The notes under the pieces are model-generated. The model was given only the letters and a program-made list of their open reading frames with translations, made no database searches and was not told the DNA's origin. Positions 30,048 to 38,588 of a stretch of 64,000 bases of DNA are shown one piece after another; within the stretch, counting starts at the first letter, position 1; every line of letters starts with the position of its first letter. A program made the translations under genes and the position numbers. Location: NCBI GenBank assembly GCA_944386365.1, contig CALXAT010000002.1, forward strand, positions 1 through 64,000, read 5' to 3'. This DNA comes from an uncultured Clostridia bacterium (GTDB lineage: Bacteria > Bacillota > Clostridia > TANB77 > CAG-508).

Positions 30048-30061
30048 AAAAACCTCCATTC

Positions 30062-30077
30062 GAGCAAAACATTGCTC
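30062..30077 (-). promoter_or_regulatory. Hairpin just upstream of the adhE ribosome site
   Basis: The inverted repeat GAGCAA-N4-TTGCTC lies in the 5' untranslated region a few bases before the adhE GGAGG. Such a position can modulate ribosome access. It has no U run, so it is not a terminator. Function is inferred from position only. Confidence 0.4.
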
Positions 30078-30139
30078 TATTAATTTTTATTAAAAGTCTC
30101 TAAAATTATGAGAATGATAGAGATACTTCAAACAAATAC

Positions 30140-30167
30140 ATTATATATGATTAGAAATAAATGTCAA
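30140..30167 (-). promoter_or_regulatory. SigA-type promoter of adhE
   Basis: On the minus strand TTGACA (30162-30167) and TATAAT (30140-30145) are separated by 16 bases. It predicts an approximately 85-base leader before the adhE start. Confidence 0.7.
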
Positions 30168-30203
30168 TAAGAAGGAAAAGATATTTTTCAGTTTTTTTGA
30201 CAA

Positions 30204-30234
30204 AAAATACAAGCATTTTTTATGCTTGTATTTT
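30204..30234 (-). terminator. Intrinsic terminator after the M23 peptidase gene
   Basis: Stem ATACAAGCAT / ATGCTTGTAT with a short T loop, flanked by A and T runs. It overlaps the stop region of the M23 gene and could act in both directions. Confidence 0.75.
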
Positions 30235-31240
30235 AATTATTATATAAATATTTTTGTGGATTAACATGTTCTCCATTTACTCTAATTTCTAAATGTAGAT
30301 GAGGACCTGTTGAATTTCCTGTTGAACCAACCGCTGCTATCACATCTCCTGCTTTTACTGTATCTCCCACTTTTACATACATTTTACTTGTATGTGCATA
30401 CCAAGTTGCTACACCATTTCCATGGTCAATTTTTACTAAATTTCCATAAGAACCACTATAACTTGCAGCAATTACCGTACCATCTGCTACAACTTTTATA
30501 TCTGTTCCCTGGACAGCCGAAATGTCTAATCCTGTATGTGTAGATTTTCTAATACTACTACTTGCACCATATCTTGAAGTAATTTTACCCTCAATTGGTG
30601 TAACAGCTAATTTTATACCATTTATACTTGGTAATGCATTTAATCTTTCTTCCTCTTCTTTTTGTTGTTCTATTTCTTCTATTGTATTTTCTACTTTATC
30701 TTGAACATTTACTTTTGCAACTTCTAAATCTGATGTATCAATTTCCTCTTCATTTTGCGTATATTTTTCTACAATACTCAACTTAACTTCTTCATTATTA
30801 TTGTCTTGCTTGATTTCCTCTACTAGTTTTTCTGCATCTTCACTTGTATCTACTTTTTCAATCACATTTTCTTCTACTGCTATTTCATAATATTTATAGG
30901 TAACTGTCACTTCTTCTTTTAATTCTTCTACTAAAGTTTTCTCCTCTGTATTTTCTGTTCTGTCTACTAATTTTAACTCGTATTCTGGTTCTTCATTTAA
31001 ATGAATGTCATCAATATTTTTGCTTGTACTTTCTGTAATTCCTTCTTTTAGTAATTCTTCTAAAGCTTGCTTATTTTCTACATATCCAATTTCTTCACCA
31101 GAAATACTTACCTTATACATTGGTTTATATTTTATGCATACAATCGCGATTATAATTCCCAAAGCTATAATGATCATGTTAAAAAATTTTAGAAACGCTT
31201 TTGTGTAAAATTTTAGTTTCTTTTTTAAAATAAAATCCAC
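30233..31240 (-). CDS. M23 family peptidase (LytM type), membrane-anchored
   Basis: A 335-residue cell-wall peptidase. A membrane anchor is at about residues 15-38, followed by an acidic extracellular linker with G5-like beta segments (residues about 45-205). The M23 domain is at about 208-330, with HTGLDIS and the C-terminal HLHLEIRVNG supplying zinc ligands and YGNLVKIDHGNGVATWYAH in between. All catalytic residues appear present, unlike SpoIIQ-type inactive relatives. The substrate would be peptidoglycan cross-links. It is monocistronic, with a terminator directly after. Confidence 0.88.
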   Translation of the reverse strand: MDFILKKKLKFYTKAFLKFFNMIIIALGIIIAIVCIKYKPMYKVSISGEEIGYVENKQALEELLKEGITESTSKNIDDIHLNEEPEYELKLVDRTENTEEKTLVEELKEEVTVTYKYYEIAVEENVIEKVDTSEDAEKLVEEIKQDNNNEEVKLSIVEKYTQNEEEIDTSDLEVAKVNVQDKVENTIEEIEQQKEEEERLNALPSINGIKLAVTPIEGKITSRYGASSSIRKSTHTGLDISAVQGTDIKVVADGTVIAASYSGSYGNLVKIDHGNGVATWYAHTSKMYVKVGDTVKAGDVIAAVGSTGNSTGPHLHLEIRVNGEHVNPQKYLYNN

Positions 31241-31572
31241 TCTCCTTTATGTTTTTTTACGCGACTAATCTATATTATACTATATATCTTGCCCTTTTTC
31301 AAACTTTGTATACATAATTCTGGATAAAAAATCAAAATTATACAGAAATTCTTTTTATTAAAGTTTTCTACCATTATTTTTACTCTCTTAATCACGAAAT
31401 TTCTCAATTTTTCTTGATTTTACATATATTTGTAATTTCGTTTTTCTCTTTTTTGCATTTTTTTAGCTTCTTGACTTTTTTAACTTATTATTATATAGTA
31501 TTCTTGTAGACCTCATAGTAAACATATACTTTATATTTGTTTTGTAATTAAAATATTAGGAAGGTGATATAC
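31241..31572 (+). promoter_or_regulatory. Intergenic region with XRE gene promoter
   Basis: This 330-bp gap between divergent genes holds no coding frame. For the plus strand, TTGACT at 31471-31476 and TATAGT at 31494-31499 are 17 bases apart and precede the XRE gene by about 70 bases. The rest is T-rich sequence in which I see no structure. The M23 promoter must also lie here, but I cannot place it confidently. Confidence 0.55.
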
Positions 31573-31899
31573 ATGGCATTAGATTATACAATCATTGGTC
31601 AAAGAATTAAAGAAGCAAGACTTGCAAAAAATTATACACAAGAAGAATTATCTGAAAAAATAGATGTTTCTGTCGCATTCTTAAGCAGAGTTGAAAGAGG
31701 AAATTCTCATATTAATCTAAAAAGATTAACACAAATTTGTAATTTGTTAGATGTTTCAGAAGGCTATATTTTAAATGGTGCTTCTAGTGATTCAGAAAAC
31801 TACTTATCAAAAGAATTTTCTGACTTATTAAATAGTTGCCCTGCTCATAAACAAAGATTAATTTATAAAATCGCTAAAATTATTGCAGAAGCAGAATAA
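31573..31899 (+). CDS. XRE-family transcriptional regulator
   Basis: A 108-residue Cro/C1-type regulator. The helix-turn-helix is at about residues 7-60 (IGQRIKEARLAKNYTQEELSEKIDVSVAFLSRVERG), followed by SHINLKRLTQICNLLDVSEGYIL and a short helical tail. ATG 31573 follows AGGAAGGTG; the GTG at 31564 is inside that site. It precedes pflB, but a strong terminator and about 290 bp separate them, so a direct link is unproven. Confidence 0.85.
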   Translation: MALDYTIIGQRIKEARLAKNYTQEELSEKIDVSVAFLSRVERGNSHINLKRLTQICNLLDVSEGYILNGASSDSENYLSKEFSDLLNSCPAHKQRLIYKIAKIIAEAE

Positions 31900-31909
31900 A
31901 TCTTATATC

Positions 31910-31940
31910 AAAAACCAATATTGAAAAATATTGGTTTTTT
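31910..31940 (+). terminator. Intrinsic terminator after the XRE gene
   Basis: Stem AAAAACCAATATT / AATATTGGTTTTT with a short loop and a terminal T run. Confidence 0.85.
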
Positions 31941-32061
31941 GTTGCATTTACAACAGATTTTTTTTAGATTTATCAATATCATTATTTTGCAATTAATACA
32001 ATTAGATAATTTTTAAAAAACAAAAGATAATATGCTTACCAAAAATTATTTTCATTTTAGA

Positions 32062-32090
32062 TTGATTATATTCTATGGATATGGTATTAT
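32062..32090 (+). promoter_or_regulatory. Probable pflB promoter
   Basis: TTGATT at 32062-32067 and TATTAT at 32085-32090 are 17 bases apart. They predict a leader of about 100 bases. The leader contains CTTAATTAA (about 32148) and again CTTAATTAAG just before the GGAGG, which could pair or act as a redox-regulator site. No classical Rex site is obvious. Confidence 0.5.
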
Positions 32091-32200
32091 AATATGTGGT
32101 CAAAATGATAATAATAATTAAAAAAGAAAAAATTTAAATGAATTTATCTTAATTAATTGCATTTAATTTTATTTCTTAATTAAGGAGGTTTTTAAGTATT

Positions 32201-34438
32201 ATGAAATTTGAACAATGGGATGGATTTGAAAAAGGTGATTGGCAAAGTGAAATTAATGTAAGAGATTTCATTCAAAGAAACTATACACCTTATGAAGGTG
32301 ATGCAACATTTTTGGCTGGACCTACAGAAAAGACGAAAAAATTATGGGACGAAGTATTAGAACTTTATAAAAAAGAAAAAGCTTCTAAAGGTGGCGTATT
32401 AGATATTGACACAAAAACAATTTCTAGTGTAAATGCCTATGAGCCTGGATATATTGATAAAAACTTAGAAGAAATCGTTGGGCTTCAAACAGATGCTCCT
32501 TTAAAAAGAGCAATTATGCCTTATGGTGGAATTCGTATTGTAGAAAAAGCTTGTGCAGCTTATGACAGAAAAGTAGATGATGAAGTAGAAGAAATCTTCC
32601 ACAAATACAGAAAAACACATAATGATGGTGTATTTAGTGTATACACACCAGATATCAGAGCTGCTAGAAGTTCACACTTAATTACAGGTTTACCTGATGG
32701 ATATGGTAGAGGAAGAATTATTGGAGATTATAGAAGAGTTGCACTTTATGGTGTAGATGTCTTAATTGAAGAAAAGAAAAAAGATCTAGAGATTCTAGAT
32801 GTCGACTGTCTAACAGAAGAAGTGATTCGTGAAAGAGAAGAAATCAGTGAACAAATAAAAGCTTTAAATGATTTAAAAGCAATGGCTTCAAAATATGGTT
32901 TTGATATTTCTAAACCTGCACATAACAGTAAAGAAGCTGTTCAATGGTTATACTTTGGATATTTAGGTGCTGTAAAATCTCAAGATGGTGCCGCAATGAG
33001 TCTTGGTAGAACATCTACATTCTTAGACATTTATTTTGAAAGAGATTTAGAAAATGGAACAATCACAGAAGAAGAAGTACAAGAAATCATGGACCATTTT
33101 GTTATGAAATTAAGATTAGTTCGTTTCTTAAGAACACCTGAATACAACGAATTATTTAGTGGAGATCCTGTATGGGTAACAGAAAGTATTGGTGGTATGG
33201 GAATCGATGGAAGAACTTTAGTTACCAAAAACTCTTTTAGAATTCTTCATACATTAGAAAATTTAGGACCTGCTCCAGAACCAAATTTAACTGTTTTATG
33301 GTCTGTAAATTTACCAGAAGGATTTAAAAGATATACAACAGATTTATCTATCAGAACATCTTCTATTCAATATGAAAGTGATGATTTAATGAGAATCACA
33401 TTAGGAGATGATTATGGAATTGCTTGTTGTGTTTCTCCAATGAAAATTGGTAAACAAATGCAATTCTTTGGTGCAAGAGCAAACTTAGCCAAAACCTTAC
33501 TATATGCTATTAATGGTGGTAGAGATGAAATGTCTGGAAAACAAGTTACACCAAAATTTGCTCCAATTACATCAGAATATTTAGATTATGATGAAGTTAT
33601 GGAAAAATTCAATCAAATGATGGATTATGTAGCAAAAATCTATATTAAAGCATTAAATGCTATCCATTATATGCATGATAAATATTGTTATGAAGCAATT
33701 GAAATGGCGCTTCATGATAAAGATATTATAAGGACAATGGCTTGTGGTATTGCTGGTTTATCTGTTGTTGCTGACTCACTTTCTGCTATTAAATATGCAA
33801 AAGTAAAAGTTATCAGAGATGAAACCGGACTTGCTGTTGACTATGAAATAGAAGGAGATTTTCCTAAATTCGGTAATGATGATGATAGAGTAGATAGTAT
33901 CGCTGTTGATATTGTAAAAACATTTATAAACAAATTGAGAAGATATCCAACATATAGAAATTCTAAACACACATTATCTATCCTTACGATTACATCAAAT
34001 GTCGTTTATGGAAAAGCTACAGGAAATACACCTGATGGAAGAAGAATGGGTGCTCCATTTGGACCTGGTGCAAATCCATTACACGGAAGAGATGTAAATG
34101 GTGCTTTAGCTGTTATGAATTCTATTGCAAAATTACCATTTGATTCTGCAGAAGACGGAATTTCATATACATTCTCAATTACACCTAAAACATTAGGAAA
34201 AGATGAAGAAACAAGAGTAACAAACTTAGTTAATATGTTAGATGGATATTTCAAACAAACTGGACATCATATTAATGTTAATGTTTTTGATAGAAGTTTA
34301 TTAATTGACGCAATGGAACATCCAGAAAATTATCCTCAATTAACGATTAGGGTATCTGGATATGCTGTAAACTTCACAAAATTAACAAGAGAACAACAAT
34401 TAGATGTTATTAATAGAACAATTCATGAAAAAATTTAG
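32201..34438 (+). CDS. pflB: Formate C-acetyltransferase (pyruvate formate-lyase)
   Basis: A 745-residue glycyl radical enzyme that splits pyruvate with CoA into acetyl-CoA and formate. The catalytic cysteine pair is in IACCVSPMK (Cys409, Cys410), and the radical glycine is in RVSGYAV (Gly720) near the C terminus. [29 protein letters not shown] and [17 protein letters not shown] are family hallmarks. The enzyme is oxygen-sensitive and needs the activase encoded just downstream. The AAGGAGG ribosome site is strong. Confidence 0.97.
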   Translation: MKFEQWDGFEKGDWQSEINVRDFIQRNYTPYEGDATFLAGPTEKTKKLWDEVLELYKKEKASKGGVLDIDTKTISSVNAYEPGYIDKNLEEIVGLQTDAPLKRAIMPYGGIRIVEKACAAYDRKVDDEVEEIFHKYRKTHNDGVFSVYTPDIRAARSSHLITGLPDGYGRGRIIGDYRRVALYGVDVLIEEKKKDLEILDVDCLTEEVIREREEISEQIKALNDLKAMASKYGFDISKPAHNSKEAVQWLYFGYLGAVKSQDGAAMSLGRTSTFLDIYFERDLENGTITEEEVQEIMDHFVMKLRLVRFLRTPEYNELFSGDPVWVTESIGGMGIDGRTLVTKNSFRILHTLENLGPAPEPNLTVLWSVNLPEGFKRYTTDLSIRTSSIQYESDDLMRITLGDDYGIACCVSPMKIGKQMQFFGARANLAKTLLYAINGGRDEMSGKQVTPKFAPITSEYLDYDEVMEKFNQMMDYVAKIYIKALNAIHYMHDKYCYEAIEMALHDKDIIRTMACGIAGLSVVADSLSAIKYAKVKVIRDETGLAVDYEIEGDFPKFGNDDDRVDSIAVDIVKTFINKLRRYPTYRNSKHTLSILTITSNVVYGKATGNTPDGRRMGAPFGPGANPLHGRDVNGALAVMNSIAKLPFDSAEDGISYTFSITPKTLGKDEETRVTNLVNMLDGYFKQTGHHINVNVFDRSLLIDAMEHPENYPQLTIRVSGYAVNFTKLTREQQLDVINRTIHEKI

Positions 34439-34444
34439 TTACAC

Positions 34445-34501
34445 AAAAAGGGATTTCAAGATTTTTCTTAAAATCCCTTTTTAAAAAGCAAAGCTTTTTG
34501 C
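34445..34501 (+). terminator. Terminator between pflB and pflA, followed by a second small hairpin
   Basis: Stem AAAAAGGGATTT / AAATCCCTTTTT at 34445-34482, then a second hairpin AAAAAGC / GCTTTTT at 34483-34501 just before pflA. Partial read-through would give more PflB than activase, a sensible ratio for an enzyme and its activase. Confidence 0.75.
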
Positions 34502-34517
34502 TAGAATGGAGTTATTT

Positions 34518-35252
34518 ATGAAAGAAGAAAAAGATTTAAGATATTATGCAAAAGTACATTCAATAGAAACCTTTGGCGCTGTCGATGGACCAGGAATCCG
34601 TTTTGTATTATTTCTTCAAGGCTGTCATTTACAATGTAAATATTGTCATAATCGTGATACTTGGGACATGAAAGAAGGAAAATATCAATCTGTAGATGAT
34701 ATTTATAAGATGATTTTAAAATACAAAAATTATATCACTCCAAATGGTGGTGTTACTGTTTCAGGTGGAGAACCTTTATTACAAGTAAAATTTTTAATTG
34801 AATTATTTACAAAACTAAAAAAGAAAAAAATCCATACATGTATTGATACTTCTGGAATGGTCGCTTTAACAGATGATATTAAACAATTATTAACATTAAC
34901 AGATTTAGTTCTACTAGATATTAAACATATTGATAGTGAAAAATGCAAAGATTTAGTCGGATTTGATAATAAACTAGAATTAGCATTTGCTAAATATTTA
35001 AGTGAAAACAATATTCCTATTTGGATTAGACAAGTATTGGTTCCAGGTCTTACAGATGATGAAAAAGATTTACGAAAATTAAAAGAATTTATTTCTACCT
35101 TAAATACAGTCCAAAAAATAGAAATTTTACCATATCACAGTATTGGTAAATATAAATGGACAAAATTAGGTTTAAAATATGATCTAGAAAATGTCAAAGA
35201 TGCAACTAATGAGGATGTTAAACGTGCAAAGGCAATTTTAGGGATAAGCTAA
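34518..35252 (+). CDS. pflA: Pyruvate formate-lyase activating enzyme
   Basis: A radical SAM activase of 244 residues. The cluster motif is GCHLQCKYCHNRDTW (CX3CX2C) at about residues 38-52, followed by GGVTVSGGEPLLQ and LDIKHIDSEKC. It uses S-adenosylmethionine to place the glycyl radical on PflB. ATG 34518 follows GGAG by six bases; the ATG at 34506 overlaps that site. No extra ferredoxin domain is present, which fits a PFL activase rather than other glycyl-radical activases. Confidence 0.95.
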   Translation: MKEEKDLRYYAKVHSIETFGAVDGPGIRFVLFLQGCHLQCKYCHNRDTWDMKEGKYQSVDDIYKMILKYKNYITPNGGVTVSGGEPLLQVKFLIELFTKLKKKKIHTCIDTSGMVALTDDIKQLLTLTDLVLLDIKHIDSEKCKDLVGFDNKLELAFAKYLSENNIPIWIRQVLVPGLTDDEKDLRKLKEFISTLNTVQKIEILPYHSIGKYKWTKLGLKYDLENVKDATNEDVKRAKAILGIS

Positions 35253-35285
35253 AAAGAAAGAGAAGTTTTACTCTCTTTCTTTTTA
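35252..35285 (+). terminator. Intrinsic terminator after pflA
   Basis: Stem AAAAGAAAGAG / CTCTCTTTCTTTT with an 8-base loop and T run. It also faces the convergent 35301 gene. Confidence 0.8.
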
Positions 35286-35300
35286 TTTTATAGAAAATTC

Positions 35301-36236
35301 TTACATTCCTAATAATTTTAATTCTACATTTTCCATTTTGTATTTTCCATCTACTAATTTGAAGTCTACTAATGTATCCTCTAATGTTTCTTTATTTTGT
35401 CTTAAATCAGTTGTAAAATATAATTTAATTTGTGGAATTTCTAATTTATTTTTTACAATTTCTTTAAAAGTTTCTGCCATATGTTTTTCATCTTCACATA
35501 TTAATATTAATTGTGGCATTGCTGCAAATCCTGAATCTCCTGGAACATAGTTTTCATAGAATTCTTTATATAGTCTCATTCTTTCAACTAATTTCTTTTC
35601 CCAGTCTTGTTCCCTTCTAATAACTTCAAAGACAAATTGTATTGATTTTCCGTTTTTTGTAAGTTTAACAGCACCACCGCTTGCTTTAAAGATTTTTCCT
35701 GATACCTTTGCAGTAATAGCTGGTTTTACAATATAACTGTCAAATGCTTTTACTTTTCTTAAATAAGCAATTAATGTTTGATTTCCAGCTAACCTCTTTT
35801 TAATCATTGGTACTGGTTTTGTATTATCAGATGGTTGCCATTTACAATCAATTTCTTTAGAATTTAATAAATATTTTCCCATCTTCTCTAAACAATAAAT
35901 TCTATAGATTCCTTTTCCTTCATCAGAAGTAAAATAGTATCTTGTTAAAATTTTAGATTTTACTAATTGATCTAACTTGTTATTTAATTTGTCTTGTGAT
36001 TTTGGATCAATGCCTTTTATTTCTAGCATTTGATACAACTGTCTTGATGTAATAAATTCAAATTCATTTACCAAGTCTAAAATTGCAAAATGGATTTCAT
36101 TAATATGTCCTATATTAATCTTATGTACGATTTGATTCATTGACACATACCCATCTTTTCCATCGAAAGTTTTAATTTCACCTTCTCTTATTGCAAATGG
36201 AGATACTTGTGCCTTGATTTCACTATCTTCTACCAT
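35301..36236 (-). CDS. Uncharacterised protein with winged-helix-like and nuclease-like parts
   Basis: A 311-residue protein I cannot assign firmly. Residues about 30-120 read like a winged helix (LDLVNEFEFITSRQLYQMLEIKG, then LNNKLDQLVKSKILTRYYF), similar in pattern to replication-relaxation proteins. The C-terminal half, with FVFEVIRREQDWEKKLVERMRLYKEFYENYV and MPQLILICEDEKHMAETF, resembles a restriction-endonuclease-like fold that has lost obvious catalytic residues. Single gene, convergent with pflA. Confidence 0.5.
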   Translation of the reverse strand: MVEDSEIKAQVSPFAIREGEIKTFDGKDGYVSMNQIVHKINIGHINEIHFAILDLVNEFEFITSRQLYQMLEIKGIDPKSQDKLNNKLDQLVKSKILTRYYFTSDEGKGIYRIYCLEKMGKYLLNSKEIDCKWQPSDNTKPVPMIKKRLAGNQTLIAYLRKVKAFDSYIVKPAITAKVSGKIFKASGGAVKLTKNGKSIQFVFEVIRREQDWEKKLVERMRLYKEFYENYVPGDSGFAAMPQLILICEDEKHMAETFKEIVKNKLEIPQIKLYFTTDLRQNKETLEDTLVDFKLVDGKYKMENVELKLLGM

Positions 36237-36295
36237 TTTTCTTTTCCCCCTTAAATTTAGAATTATCTATATTTTTAAATTATAAACTATATGAT

Positions 36296-37093
36296 TTATT
36301 TTTCTATTAATAATTTTACTTTTTTCTTTTGGCTATCTATTTTTTTAATATACACATTGACTTTTTGTCCATATTGATACCCTTCACTATATTCTGCCAT
36401 TCCTACTAAATTTGGTGTAAGCTCTATAAAAATACCATTTTTATTTTTTTCGGTTTCTCTAATAATACCTTCTACCTTCATTCCAGAAGAAAATTTCTTA
36501 GCATTTTCTTCCCATGTACCTAATGTCTCCTTATATGACAAATTAACTCTTCCTGTATACCTATCTATAGATTTTACCACAATATTTACTTTTTGTCCAA
36601 TTTTTAACCTTTCAAATGGTGTTTTTATTCTAGCAACAGATAAGTCCTCTATATGGGCTAATCCAACAATGCCACCTCCGATTTCAATGAAAGCTCCATA
36701 CGGTCTAATATTTTTTACAATTCCTGTGACGATTTGTCCAACTTGCATTTGGTTTTTTATATAATTTAATGCTTCTTGTTGAACACTTTTTCTTGATAAA
36801 ATTACTTTATTATTATTTTTTATATCTTCTATTTTGAATTGTACATATTTATGCACCTTTCCTGTACATAATTTTTCATTTGGTAATCCTTCTTTAATAT
36901 TCTCAACTTCACACCTTGGAATGATACCTTCTATTTCATTTCCTAAATTTATATGTAAATTATATTTATCATCACAGCTTTGTACAATTCCCTGCATTAT
37001 TTTATTTTCACTTTTATATGCGTATATCTTCTGTATATCTAAGTTTTCTACTTCTTCATTCCATCCTTCTGGCACAAATTGAAATGCTTTCAT
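36296..37093 (-). CDS. S1 RNA-binding domain protein (RpsA-like)
   Basis: A 265-residue protein with three S1-type OB folds. A divergent first one is at about 25-100 (IMQGIVQSCDDKYNLHINLGNEIEGIIPRCE). A canonical one is at about 117-190 (VGQIVTGIVKNIRPYGAFIEIGGGIVGLAHIEDLS). A third is at about 200-262 (VEGIIRETEKNKNGIFIELTPNLVGMAEY). It is shorter than ribosomal protein S1 and resembles the S1-like proteins of Clostridia, probably binding mRNA or the ribosome. Confidence 0.8.
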   Translation of the reverse strand: MKAFQFVPEGWNEEVENLDIQKIYAYKSENKIMQGIVQSCDDKYNLHINLGNEIEGIIPRCEVENIKEGLPNEKLCTGKVHKYVQFKIEDIKNNNKVILSRKSVQQEALNYIKNQMQVGQIVTGIVKNIRPYGAFIEIGGGIVGLAHIEDLSVARIKTPFERLKIGQKVNIVVKSIDRYTGRVNLSYKETLGTWEENAKKFSSGMKVEGIIRETEKNKNGIFIELTPNLVGMAEYSEGYQYGQKVNVYIKKIDSQKKKVKLLIEK

Positions 37094-37169
37094 TTGTATT
37101 CTCCTTTATCTTATGTGTTTTAGTTATTATATAGTTTATTAAAAAATTTTTCAATCCTTTTTTATGTTT

Positions 37170-37667
37170 TTAATCAAAATAAGTGCTAATCTCCTCTAAA
37201 CCTTCAAAATCTTTTTGTCTACAAATATCATATACAACAATGGCAACAGAATTAGATAAATTTAATGACCTTAAATGTGGTCTCATAGGAATTCGAATTG
37301 TTTTATCTATGTATTTTTGTAAAATATCTTCTGGCAATCCTTTTGTTTCTTTTCCGAATAGTACAAAAATTTCATCCATTTCTTTAAAATTTGGTTCAGA
37401 ATATACATGTTTACCTTTTGTTGTTACAAAAAACATATTATGTTCTTCTGGTTTATATGTATTTAAAAATTCTTTAAATGATATATGTTCTTCTATATCT
37501 AATTTATCCCAATAATCTAATCCTGCTCTTTTGACTGCTTTTTCTGAAATGCTAAATCCTAAAGGATGTACCAAATGTAATTTAGCACCAATCGCAGCAC
37601 AAGTTCTTGCAATGTTTCCTGTGTTTTGAGGTATTTCTGGTTCTACTAATACAACATGTAATTTCAT
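37170..37667 (-). CDS. trmL: tRNA (cytidine(34)-2'-O)-methyltransferase TrmL
   Basis: A 165-residue SPOUT methyltransferase, the length of TrmL. EPEIPQNTGNIARTCAAIGA opens the protein, LFGKETKGLPEDIL lies mid-way, and the knot-forming IPMRPHLRSLNLSNSVAIVVYD is at about 130-151. TrmL modifies the wobble base of tRNA-Leu using SAM. A palindromic element separates it from the second SPOUT gene upstream. Confidence 0.93.
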   Translation of the reverse strand: MKLHVVLVEPEIPQNTGNIARTCAAIGAKLHLVHPLGFSISEKAVKRAGLDYWDKLDIEEHISFKEFLNTYKPEEHNMFFVTTKGKHVYSEPNFKEMDEIFVLFGKETKGLPEDILQKYIDKTIRIPMRPHLRSLNLSNSVAIVVYDICRQKDFEGLEEISTYFD

Positions 37668-37685
37668 TTTTTCCTCCCTTTCTAA

Positions 37686-37743
37686 AACATTGGGGACAGG
37701 TCAAATCGTTTAAAATGAAACAATTTGACACGTCCCTAACGTT
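37686..37743. repeat. Short palindromic repeat element between two SPOUT methyltransferase genes
   Basis: A 58-bp imperfect palindrome beginning AACATTGGGGACAGGTCAAA and ending with GACACGTCCCTAACGTT. Its arms pair across an 8-base centre. It overlaps the 3' end of the TrmH gene and supplies its stop codon (TAG at 37736-37738). A half copy occurs at 41158-41183. The form is like a REP or miniature transposable palindrome. It may also act as a terminator. Confidence 0.75.
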
Positions 37744-38551
37744 CCAGTTTTTGTCTAACATATTCATACAATATAATACCTGTTGCAACAGAAGCATTTA
37801 AGCTTTCTGTTTTGCCTAGCATTGGTATTTTTACTTTTTTATCTGCTATTTTTTGTATTTTTTCTTCTACTCCATTTGCTTCATTTCCAATCACAATTAC
37901 TTTTTTCTTGTAATCAATATCATAGATACTGTTTTGGGTTTGCAGAGATGTTACGACAATTTCAAATTTGTGTTTTTTGATTTCTTTTAATGTCTTTTCT
38001 AAGTCTTCACATTCTATAATTTTAACTCTAAATATAGCACCCATTGTTGATCTTACAACTTTTGGATTGTAGCTGTCAGCTGTTCCTTTTGATACTAAAA
38101 TCTGATTTATGCCTATACTATCCACTGTCCTTAAAATGGTTCCTAAATTTCCTGGGTCTTGAATATCATCTAAGGCTACTATAATATCTTGGTTATAATC
38201 AATCTCTTGATCTTCATTTCCCGCTATTTGTGACTTAACTATATTTTTTTCTACAACCGCTAGTATGCCTTGTGGATTTGTAACATCTGTTAAACTTTCA
38301 AATAATTTGCTTGTTACATATACACATTCTTGTTTTGCTATCTCATACATTAAATCTTTAGGAATATTGGATGTTTTTTCGCAATCATCACAAATAACGA
38401 CTTGTTTAATATTTGCTTTTTCATTGATGGCCTCTTCTATAATTTTAATCCCTTCAATAATATATTCATTATTCAAGTCTCTATATTTTTTATCTTTTAA
38501 TTTCTTGATATGTTTGATAAATTCATTATCTTTACTTGATATTACTTGCAT
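37736..38551 (-). CDS. TrmH-family RNA 2'-O-methyltransferase
   Basis: A 271-residue SpoU/TrmH methyltransferase. The N-terminal substrate-binding domain (SKDNEFIKHIKKLKDKKYRD, YIIEGIKIIEEAI) spans about 1-105. The SPOUT core has DDIQDPGNLGTILRTVDSIG (about 125), VIGNEANGVEE (about 218) and IPMLGKTESLNASVATGIILYE (about 240). The target is probably 23S rRNA, judged from family (RlmB/YsgA group). The C terminus is completed by the palindromic element. Confidence 0.9.
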   Translation of the reverse strand: MQVISSKDNEFIKHIKKLKDKKYRDLNNEYIIEGIKIIEEAINEKANIKQVVICDDCEKTSNIPKDLMYEIAKQECVYVTSKLFESLTDVTNPQGILAVVEKNIVKSQIAGNEDQEIDYNQDIIVALDDIQDPGNLGTILRTVDSIGINQILVSKGTADSYNPKVVRSTMGAIFRVKIIECEDLEKTLKEIKKHKFEIVVTSLQTQNSIYDIDYKKKVIVIGNEANGVEEKIQKIADKKVKIPMLGKTESLNASVATGIILYEYVRQKLER

Positions 38552-38588
38552 ACTATCTCCTTAATTTTATTTTTTATAGTATATCCAC

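Noticed and set aside
31910..32200. Rex or FNR operator before pflB
   Set aside because: The TTAATTAA repeats are AT-rich and do not match the spaced palindromes of these regulators well enough.
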